This document shows, piece after piece, positions 15,303 to 20,569 of a DNA stretch of 20,569 nucleotides (position 1 is its first letter; the number at the start of each line of letters is the position of its first letter). Below the pieces are notes generated by a model. That model was given only the letters and a program-made list of their open reading frames with translations. It was not told the DNA's origin and searched no databases. The translations under genes were made by a program, and so were the position numbers. Source of the DNA: an uncultured Collinsella sp. GTDB taxonomy: Bacteria; Actinomycetota; Coriobacteriia; Coriobacteriales; Coriobacteriaceae. The stretch covers positions 1-20,569 of the forward strand of contig CABUHP010000004.1 of assembly GCA_902491415.1 (NCBI GenBank), written 5' to 3'.

Positions 15303-15700
15303 TGTGGCCATTCGAGTCCGTGGATGGCGAGGGAAATGAGGACTCGCTTGTCCTGCTGCTCTCTTATATTCAGGAAGGCAAGGGCCTGCGTATGCTCCTC
15401 ACCGGCGATGCCGAGCTCGACCAAGAACGGGAATTCGTGCAGGAGGTGGGGGATATCGATGTCCTTAAACTTGGGCATCACGGCTCTAAGGTTTCAGTCG
15501 ATGGTGAGTTGCTGGACGTCCTGAAGCCCGAGCTTTCCCTCGCGAGCGCGGGCGAGGGGAATCGATACGGCCATCCGTCCGACGCCTGCATCGATGCCGT
15601 TAAGGAAGCGGGCGGCGTGTTCGCGTGCACTATCGAACACGGCGACATTACCGTCACGCCGACTGCGAATGGCTTTGCGATGCGATGCCAGCGACCGTGA
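15275..15700 (+). pseudogene. comEC: ComEC C-terminal fragment (rest of metallo-beta-lactamase-like domain), out of frame
   Basis: From 15275 this frame reads DIGSFCARVMWPFESVDGEG, then NEDSLVLLLSY, MLLTGDAE and LKLGHHGSKVS, and ends in a typical ComEC tail with YGHPSD. These are the second-half motifs of the ComEC metallo-beta-lactamase-like domain. The frame is shifted by one base relative to the upstream piece, and a stop at 15269-15271 closes it just before. A GTG at 15299 or ATG at 15302 could in principle start a short protein, but it would have no ribosome binding site. It is best read as the detached tail of comEC rather than a separate gene. Confidence 0.88.
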
Positions 15701-15708
15701 CGACGTCG

Positions 15709-15738
15709 TTGGCGTGTGGTGGGCCCCTGGGCTAGAAT
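15709..15738 (+). promoter_or_regulatory. Promoter for holA
   Basis: TTGGCG (15709-15714), an 18-bp spacer and TAGAAT (15733-15738), just after the end of the comEC frame. Transcription would start near 15745, about 34 bases before the holA ATG. This would keep the essential holA expressed independently of the competence genes. Confidence 0.5.
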
Positions 15739-15778
15739 GGCACGGAGCGAATACGAAGGCCTGCGGGAGGGGAGCGCA

Positions 15779-16741
15779 ATGTCCGAAACCGGTCTGCTGC
15801 CGGCATATCTGATCGTCGGTTCCGATGGGGTCAAGCGCGACCACGCCGTCTCGCGTATGAAAGCTCGCTTGGAAAAGTCGGGTATGGTTGAGTTCAACCT
15901 CGATGAACGCGACATGACGAAAGATCCCGATATCGAGTCGATCATCGGCTCACTCAATACCTTTCCCATGGGTAGCGAGTTTCGCCTGGTGATCCTCGAC
16001 GGCTGCTCAAAACTTGCCAAGGCGGTCTCGGAACCGCTCGTGGAGTACCTCGCAAGTCCCAGCCCGACGACGGTCTGTCTCATTATCGCCGACTCACTTG
16101 CCAAGAATACGCGCCTGTATAAGGCAATCGCCAAGATCGATAAGAAGGCTATCGTCGATTGCTCGGGCACCAAGCGCTGGGAACTGCCGCGCCGCGTTCA
16201 GCAGATGGCGACGCAGCACGGTAAGTTTATCTCGACGGCTGCCGCCGAGGAGCTTGTCTCGCGTTCGGGCGAAAACACGCGCATGCTCGATAACGACCTG
16301 GTAAAGCTCGCCCAGATGGTCGAGGCGCCCCAGATTGAGCTTGCCGACGTGGAGCGTTGGATCGTGCGCACGGCCGAGGTTCAGCCCTGGGACTTTCTCA
16401 ACGCCGTCTCGGCTCGCGATATGCGGCGTTCGCTCGAGCTCTTTAAGCTTCTGCCCTCCAAGAGCTACGTGTGGACCTACACGCTGCTGTGCGGTCGCAT
16501 CCGTGAGCTGATCGTCGCCAAGGCGCTCGATGGGCGTGGGCAGGGGCGTGAGCTCGCCGCGACGCTCAAGCTTCAGGCCTGGCAGGTCAAGAATCACCTT
16601 ACCTGGGCGCGTCGTTTTTCGATGACCGAGCTCGTTGCCGCGCTCGAGGGTGCGGTCGATGTGGAGCTCGCGCTCAAGGGTTCGGCCGATTCTCAGACCG
16701 CGCTTTTGCTCTGGATTACGAACATCTTGAGAAAATCGTGA
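15779..16741 (+). CDS. holA: DNA polymerase III delta subunit
   Basis: A 320-residue clamp-loader subunit that opens the beta sliding clamp for loading at primed sites. The N-terminal part (LLPAYLIVGSDGVKRDHAVS) is the family's opening strand and degenerate nucleotide-binding region. The central part has FPMGSEFRLVILDG and the VCLIIADSLAKNTRLYKAI segment. The C-terminal helical collar contains PWDFLNAVSARDMRRSLELF and LKLQAWQVKNHLTWARRF, both typical of HolA. Start: ATG at 15779 with GGGAGGGGA about six bases upstream. The frame is open earlier, but without family similarity. Its position between comEC and rpsT is a widely conserved order. Length and motifs are normal. Confidence 0.94.
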   Translation: MSETGLLPAYLIVGSDGVKRDHAVSRMKARLEKSGMVEFNLDERDMTKDPDIESIIGSLNTFPMGSEFRLVILDGCSKLAKAVSEPLVEYLASPSPTTVCLIIADSLAKNTRLYKAIAKIDKKAIVDCSGTKRWELPRRVQQMATQHGKFISTAAAEELVSRSGENTRMLDNDLVKLAQMVEAPQIELADVERWIVRTAEVQPWDFLNAVSARDMRRSLELFKLLPSKSYVWTYTLLCGRIRELIVAKALDGRGQGRELAATLKLQAWQVKNHLTWARRFSMTELVAALEGAVDVELALKGSADSQTALLLWITNILRKS

Positions 16742-16790
16742 TGATACCTGCCTATTTGACAAATTCGTTCTATCCCTTTGAGGGGGAGCG

Positions 16791-16800
16791 TGCTATAGTA
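16791..16800 (+). promoter_or_regulatory. Extended -10 promoter of rpsT
   Basis: TGCTATAGTA, preceded by CG, sits about 75 bases before the rpsT start. The GTGCTATAGT ten-mer (16790-16799) is identical to that upstream of rpmB. A perfect TTGACA at 16756-16761 is 32 bp away, too far to be its -35. Confidence 0.5.
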
Positions 16801-16804
16801 GGCG

Positions 16805-16852
16805 CTTGCATGACCTCACCGTGTCTCAGAGGTGTCATACATTTTTTGCAAG
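16805..16852 (+). promoter_or_regulatory. Structured rpsT leader, possible autoregulatory site
   Basis: CTTGCA (16805-16810) pairs with TGCAAG (16847-16852). Inside it, TGAC (16811-16814) pairs with GTCA (16834-16837) and CTC (16815-16817) with GAG (16829-16831). The outer 3' arm overlaps the first of two AAGGAACTC copies (16850-16858 and 16861-16869), and the second copy is the working ribosome binding site. S20 represses its own translation in E. coli; a similar role here is an inference. Confidence 0.4.
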
Positions 16853-16874
16853 GAACTCGAAAGGAACTCCAGAA

Positions 16875-17141
16875 GTGGCAAACATCAAGTCTCAGAAGAA
16901 GCGTATCCGCACCAATGAGGCAGCTCGCATGCGTAACAAGGCTGTCAAGTCCGAGCTCAAGACGCTGACCAAGCACGTCCAGTCCGCCGTCGCCGAGGGC
17001 GACGCCGAGAAGGCCCAGGTTGCCCTCAAGACCGTCACCAAGCGTCTCGACATGGCTGCCGCTAAGCATGTCATTCACAAGAACCAGGCTTCCAACCGCA
17101 AGTCCGGTCTTGCCAAGCTCGTGAACAGCATCAACGCTTAA
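16875..17141 (+). CDS. rpsT: 30S ribosomal protein S20
   Basis: An 88-residue small-subunit protein that binds 16S rRNA early in assembly. It begins [20 protein letters not shown], the classic S20 N-terminus, and is strongly basic and helical throughout. It ends [20 protein letters not shown] plus Ala, also typical. The start is a GTG at 16875, chosen because the family begins immediately there and AAGGA (16861-16865) is nine bases upstream. The rare GTG start is noteworthy: E. coli rpsT also uses a non-ATG start as part of its weak, self-limited translation. It has its own promoter and a strong terminator, so it is transcribed alone. Confidence 0.95.
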   Translation: MANIKSQKKRIRTNEAARMRNKAVKSELKTLTKHVQSAVAEGDAEKAQVALKTVTKRLDMAAAKHVIHKNQASNRKSGLAKLVNSINA

Positions 17142-17175
17142 GTTGTAAATTTCACATCACACAGATTACGCGCAT

Positions 17176-17212
17176 AAATGGAGCCTGTTTTATGGAACAG
17201 GCTCCATTTTTT
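17176..17212 (+). terminator. Rho-independent terminator after rpsT
   Basis: A 14-bp perfect stem (17176-17189 with 17196-17209; core ATGGAGCCTGTT), six-base loop TTATGG, and six T to 17212. It lies just before lepA, so lepA needs its own promoter. Confidence 0.93.
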
Positions 17213-17224
17213 GTATCGCTCGGG

Positions 17225-17230
17225 TAAGAT
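17225..17230 (+). promoter_or_regulatory. Possible -10 of a leaderless lepA promoter
   Basis: TAAGAT ends seven bases before the lepA ATG, so transcription would start at or next to the A of the start codon. No good -35 is seen in the preceding terminator, and no clear ribosome binding site precedes lepA, which fits a leaderless mRNA. Confidence 0.35.
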
Positions 17231-17237
17231 AGTCCGC

Positions 17238-19049
17238 ATGAATTCTTCAATTGACATTTCCCACATCCGCAACTTCTCGATCGTTGCGCATATTGACCAT
17301 GGCAAGTCCACGATCAGTGACCGCATCCTCGAGCTCACCCATACTGTCGATGAGCGCGACATGGAGTCGCAGCTGCTTGACACGATGGACATCGAGCGCG
17401 AGCGCGGCATCACGATCAAGTCCAATGCCGTCCGCGTGTCCTATGACGCCGACGACGGCGAGACGTATCAGTTCAACCTGATCGATACGCCGGGCCACGT
17501 GGACTTCACCTATGAGGTCTCGCGTTCGCTGGCCGCATGCGAGGGCGCGGTGCTCGTCGTGGACGCCACTCAGGGCGTTGAGGCGCAGACCGTTTCCAAC
17601 GCGACGCTCGCCATGAACGCCAACTTGGACATTGTTCCGGCCATCAACAAGATCGACCTTCCCTCGGCTCACCCCGACGAGGTTAAGACCGAGATCGAAG
17701 ACGACCTGGCCATTCCCGCCGACGATGCCGTGTGCGTGTCGGGCAAGACCGGCGAGGGTATCCACGATTTGCTGGAGTCCATTGTCTTTTTGATCTCGCC
17801 TCCCAAGGGCGATGCAAATGGCCCTCTCAAGGCACTGATTCTGGATTCGTACTTCGATGAGTACCGCGGCGTCGTCGCCACGGTGCGCGTCTTTGACGGT
17901 TCCATCAAAAAGGGCGATACCCTGCGCATGATGCAGGCCAAGGGCGACTTCTTGGTCGATGGCGTGGGTGTCAAGCGCCCTGCCGAGACGCCGGTCGACG
18001 CTCTGACCGTCGGCGAGGTTGGCTATGTGGTCACGGGTCTGAAGGACCCCGAGGCTGTGCGCGTGGGCGATACCCTTACGTGGGCTTCGAACCCCTGCCC
18101 CGAGCCGCTGCCGGGCTACCGCGAGGCCAAGCCCATGGTCTACACGGGCCTGTTCCCCATCGACAACAAGGACTACGAGAACCTGCGCGACGCGCTCGAT
18201 AAGCTGCACGTCAACGATCCGTCGTTGGTGTGGGAGCCTGAGACGTCGGTGGCGCTGGGCTTTGGCTTCCGCGTGGGCTTTCTGGGCCTGCTGCACATGG
18301 AGGTCGTCAAGGAGCGCCTGGAGCGCGAGTTCAATCTGGACCTGATCGCCACGAGCCCCTCGGTCGACTACCACGTGTACAAGACTGACGGCGAGATGAT
18401 CGATGTCCGCAGCCCGCAGGATTTGCCCGAGGCCACGCGCATCGAGCGTATCGAAGAGCCTTACCTCAAGGCAAAGATCATCTGCCCGCCCGAGTATACG
18501 GGTGCCGTCATGCAGCTCGCTATCGAGCACCGTGGCGTCACGACCGATATGATCCACCTGACGAGTAAATCGGTCGAGATGCGCTTTGATATGCCGCTCG
18601 CCGAGCTCATCTTGGACTTCTTCGATCAGCTCAAGAGCCGCACCAAGGGTTACGCCTCGCTCGACTACGAGTTCAACGAATATCGCCCCTCCGAGCTCGT
18701 CAAGCTTGACATCCTGCTTTCGGGCGACGAGGTGGACGCGCTTTCGTTTATCGTGCACAAGGATAAGGCCTACGGCCTGGCCCGCGGCCTGTGCGACAAG
18801 CTCAAGGAAATTATCCCGCGCCAGCTGTTCGAGGTGCCTATCCAGGGCGCCATCGGCAACAAGATCATCGCCCGCTCCACCGTCAAGGCGCGCCGCAAGG
18901 ACGTTTTGGCCAAGTGCTATGGTGGCGATATCTCGCGTAAGCGCAAACTGCTCGAGAAGCAGAAAGAGGGCAAGAAGCGCATGAAGGCCATCGGCTCGGT
19001 CGAGGTTCCGCAGGAGGCGTTCATGGCGATCCTCAAGGTGGACGAGTAG
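17238..19049 (+). CDS. lepA: Elongation factor 4 (LepA), ribosomal back-translocase GTPase
   Basis: A 603-residue translational GTPase that rebinds stalled or mis-translocated ribosomes. GTP-binding motifs are AHIDHGKST (residues 17-25), DTPGHVDF from residue 83, NKID (137-140) and SGKTGEG near residue 170. [20 protein letters not shown] is the LepA signature shared with EF-G domain III-V. The C-terminal LepA-specific domain includes [20 protein letters not shown]. Start: the ATG at 17238 gives the normal N-terminus [15 protein letters not shown]. An in-frame ATG at 17178 lies inside the rpsT terminator and is rejected. The ribosome binding site is poor; see the leaderless promoter. dusB follows after four bases. 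Confidence 0.96.
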   Translation: MNSSIDISHIRNFSIVAHIDHGKSTISDRILELTHTVDERDMESQLLDTMDIERERGITIKSNAVRVSYDADDGETYQFNLIDTPGHVDFTYEVSRSLAACEGAVLVVDATQGVEAQTVSNATLAMNANLDIVPAINKIDLPSAHPDEVKTEIEDDLAIPADDAVCVSGKTGEGIHDLLESIVFLISPPKGDANGPLKALILDSYFDEYRGVVATVRVFDGSIKKGDTLRMMQAKGDFLVDGVGVKRPAETPVDALTVGEVGYVVTGLKDPEAVRVGDTLTWASNPCPEPLPGYREAKPMVYTGLFPIDNKDYENLRDALDKLHVNDPSLVWEPETSVALGFGFRVGFLGLLHMEVVKERLEREFNLDLIATSPSVDYHVYKTDGEMIDVRSPQDLPEATRIERIEEPYLKAKIICPPEYTGAVMQLAIEHRGVTTDMIHLTSKSVEMRFDMPLAELILDFFDQLKSRTKGYASLDYEFNEYRPSELVKLDILLSGDEVDALSFIVHKDKAYGLARGLCDKLKEIIPRQLFEVPIQGAIGNKIIARSTVKARRKDVLAKCYGGDISRKRKLLEKQKEGKKRMKAIGSVEVPQEAFMAILKVDE

Positions 19050-19053
19050 GTCC

Positions 19054-20097
19054 ATGGTGCTTTCTGAATACAGCAAGCGGCTGCTGGGCGCCTATGCCGA
19101 GCAGCCGTTCCTTATGGCTCCCATGGCGGGCGTAACCGACCCCGCCTATCGCATCATGTGTCGCCGTCGCGGTGCCAACCTTTGCTACAGCGAGATGGTG
19201 AGTGTTGCAGGCCTTGCCTATGCCAGCAACAAGACGTGGCGACTGGTGTTGCCGGCCGACGAGGAGCAGCAGATTTGCGTGCAGCTCTTTGGCTCCAAGC
19301 CCGATCAGTTTGCGAGTGCCGTCGCTGCCGTCGAGGAACGCGTGGGCGATCGCCTGTCATTGATCGATATCAACATGGCCTGTCCGGCTCGCAAGGTCGT
19401 TACCAAGGGCGAGGGCTCGGCGCTTATGCGCACGCCCGACCTGGCCGAGAAGATTGTCGAGGCAGCGGTGGGCGCGGCGCATGTTCCCGTGACCGTGAAG
19501 ATCCGCAAGGGTTTTTATGCCGAGGATCGCAACGCCGCAACGTTTGCCCAGATGCTCGAAGGGGCGGGTGCCTCCGCAGTTGCCGTGCACGGTCGTTGTG
19601 CCACGCAGCTCTATACGGGCCAGGCCGACTGGTCTGTCGTCGATGAGGTTGCCGACGCCGTCGAGATTCCCGTGATTGGTTCGGGCGATGTGTTCTCGGC
19701 CGAGGACGCAGCGGAGCGACTGAGCGGCTCGGGTGCCAGCGCGGTGTTTATCGCGCGCGGCATCTACGGCAATCCGTGGGTGTTCGGCGATGCCCGAGCC
19801 CTTGCACTCGATAGCACGCCGGTTCCTTCTCGCTCCTCGGTCGAGCGCCTGGAGGCTCTGCGTGAGCACCTGACGTTGACGCACGAGCTTCTGCCGCTTA
19901 TGTCGCGCGCCCGTACGTATGCAAGCTGGTACTTAAAGGGCATGCCCCATGCCGCCGCTTGGCGCGCTCGGGTGGTGCGCTGCTCCACGTACGAGGATTT
20001 TATGGCGCTGGTCGATGATATCGAGCGCGACGTGGTGGTCTGCGAGGCCGCCCTTGCCGCCGGTGAGCCGGTGCCCGCTCATCCGCTGGAGGCTTAA
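19054..20097 (+). CDS. dusB: tRNA-dihydrouridine synthase (DusB-like)
   Basis: A 347-residue FMN enzyme that reduces uridines in the tRNA D-loop using NADPH. The N-terminal FMN-binding strand is LMAPMAGVTDPAYR. QLFGSKPDQF and DINMACPARKVVTKGEGSAL follow, with the catalytic Cys at residue 110. VTVKIRKGF, VHGR, IPVIGSGDVFSAEDA and IARGIYGNPWVF complete the TIM barrel. A helical C-terminal domain with LKGMPHAAAWR binds tRNA. Start: ATG at 19054; the TAGG at 19047-19050 is close, so GTG at 19057 is possible. It sits between lepA and hemW, where many Gram-positives have no gene. Assignment to DusB rather than another Dus paralogue rests on overall motif similarity and is less sure than the enzyme class. 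Confidence 0.92.
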   Translation: MVLSEYSKRLLGAYAEQPFLMAPMAGVTDPAYRIMCRRRGANLCYSEMVSVAGLAYASNKTWRLVLPADEEQQICVQLFGSKPDQFASAVAAVEERVGDRLSLIDINMACPARKVVTKGEGSALMRTPDLAEKIVEAAVGAAHVPVTVKIRKGFYAEDRNAATFAQMLEGAGASAVAVHGRCATQLYTGQADWSVVDEVADAVEIPVIGSGDVFSAEDAAERLSGSGASAVFIARGIYGNPWVFGDARALALDSTPVPSRSSVERLEALREHLTLTHELLPLMSRARTYASWYLKGMPHAAAWRARVVRCSTYEDFMALVDDIERDVVVCEAALAAGEPVPAHPLEA

Positions 20098-20099
20098 GG

Positions 20100-20569
20100 G
20101 TGGCCGTTACCGCGCTGTATGTGCACGTGCCGTTTTGCGCTCAAAAATGCCGCTATTGCGACTTTGATTCGCGCAGCTTCGCTCCGTGCGACCTGGGTGC
20201 TGCGCTCGATGCCTATTTTGAGCAACTGCATGCGCGGCTCGATGCCTTTGGAGACGCCGGGGCGCTTGCGCAGGTCCGCACCGTCTATGTTGGCGGCGGC
20301 ACGCCGTCGCTGGCGGGGGAGCGTCTGGTAGAACTCGCCCGGCGTATTCGTGCGTGGTGCGCCCCAGTTGAGTTTACCTGCGAGGCCAATCCCGAGTCAC
20401 TGACCTCCGAGCTTGCCACTGCGCTTGCCGAGGTTGGTGTCACACGCGTCTCTCTGGGCGTGCAAACGCTCGATAACACCGAACTTGCCGCCATCGGCCG
20501 TATTCACGATGCCGATCGGGCGCTTGCTGCCATCGCGACGGTCAAGAACGCTGGGCTTGACGTGTCGTG
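20100..20569 (+). CDS. hemW: Radical SAM heme chaperone HemW (5' part, runs off window)
   Basis: The first 156 codons of a radical SAM protein related to oxygen-independent coproporphyrinogen oxidase. The iron-sulphur motif is CAQKCRYC (Cys13, Cys17, Cys20) in LYVHVPFCAQKCRYCDFDS, typical of HemW. VYVGGGTPSLAG, TCEANPES and VSLGVQTLDN are the usual SAM-binding and barrel motifs. HemW inserts heme into target proteins such as respiratory enzymes and is often annotated HemN. The start is GTG at 20100, seven bases after GGAGG (20088-20092). The gene lies two bases after the dusB stop and is co-transcribed. The lepA-hemW pairing is widely conserved, which favours HemW over true HemN. Confidence 0.92.
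   Translation, partial: MAVTALYVHVPFCAQKCRYCDFDSRSFAPCDLGAALDAYFEQLHARLDAFGDAGALAQVRTVYVGGGTPSLAGERLVELARRIRAWCAPVEFTCEANPESLTSELATALAEVGVTRVSLGVQTLDNTELAAIGRIHDADRALAAIATVKNAGLDVS

Noticed and set aside
15299..15700. Separate small hydrolase gene downstream of comEC
   Set aside because: Its residues are the second half of the ComEC metallo-beta-lactamase-like domain. It lacks the zinc-site motif, and the possible start codons have no ribosome binding site.
16756..16761. Perfect TTGACA as the -35 of the rpsT promoter
   Set aside because: It is 32 bp from the TATAGT hexamer, and no acceptable -10 lies 16-18 bp downstream of it.
17178..17237. Upstream ATG start for lepA
   Set aside because: It lies inside the rpsT terminator hairpin, and the added residues do not belong to the LepA N-terminus.
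17247..19076. Long minus-strand open frame (about 609 codons) opposite lepA
   Set aside because: Same cause: a shadow of lepA codon bias with no recognisable domains. The minus-strand frames opposite pyrB, pyrC, pyrD and thiI are dismissed likewise.

Overview
The window is about 20.6 kb of high-GC chromosome from an anaerobic actinobacterium. A Coriobacteriia member, probably Collinsella or a close relative, fits best. The signs are a zinc-type L28, the actinobacterial mIHF-gmk-rpoZ block, a fermentative AdhE, a class 1B PyrD/PyrK pair, and strong G/C bias at third codon positions. The genus is an inference from gene content; no search was run. Nearly everything here is core genome. The only obviously mobile piece is a 1-kb transposase unit.

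Layout. (1) 1-2595, minus strand: adhE, with its last few codons beyond the window edge. (2) 2747-3794: a RAYT/Y1 (HUH) transposase gene framed by two nested pairs of inverted repeats, lying between the adhE promoter region and the rpmB terminator. (3) 3798-4087, minus strand: rpmB and its terminator. (4) 4379-9851, plus strand: the pyrimidine operon pyrR-pyrB-pyrC-pyrK-pyrD-pyrF. It is preceded by a leader that folds into three competing hairpins typical of PyrR attenuation. carA, carB and pyrE are not here. (5) 9974-12541: mihF-gmk-rpoZ-thiI, with a likely promoter of its own and a strong terminator. (6) 12715-15700: comEA-comEC for DNA uptake. comEC is broken by what looks like a one-base deletion inside its metallo-beta-lactamase domain. 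(7) 15779-17212: holA, then rpsT with a structured leader and a strong terminator. (8) 17238 to the end: lepA, dusB and the start of hemW.

How the genes work together. The pyr genes cover the de novo pathway from aspartate plus carbamoyl phosphate to UMP, except the orotate phosphoribosyltransferase step. PyrK and PyrD form the NAD-linked dihydroorotate dehydrogenase suited to anaerobic growth. In mycobacteria pyrR-pyrB-pyrC...pyrF is followed by mihF-gmk-rpoZ, so this window keeps an ancestral actinobacterial nucleotide and transcription block, with pyrK-pyrD where mycobacteria carry carA-carB. The comEA-comEC-holA-rpsT-lepA-(dusB)-hemW run is a widely conserved Gram-positive gene order.

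The most interesting points are the palindromic R-hairpin-R ends of the RAYT unit, the G-U-rich pyr attenuator, the comEC frameshift, and several structured leaders (mihF, rpsT, pyrK, comEA) that the coding genes do not explain. I found no wholly new multi-gene system.
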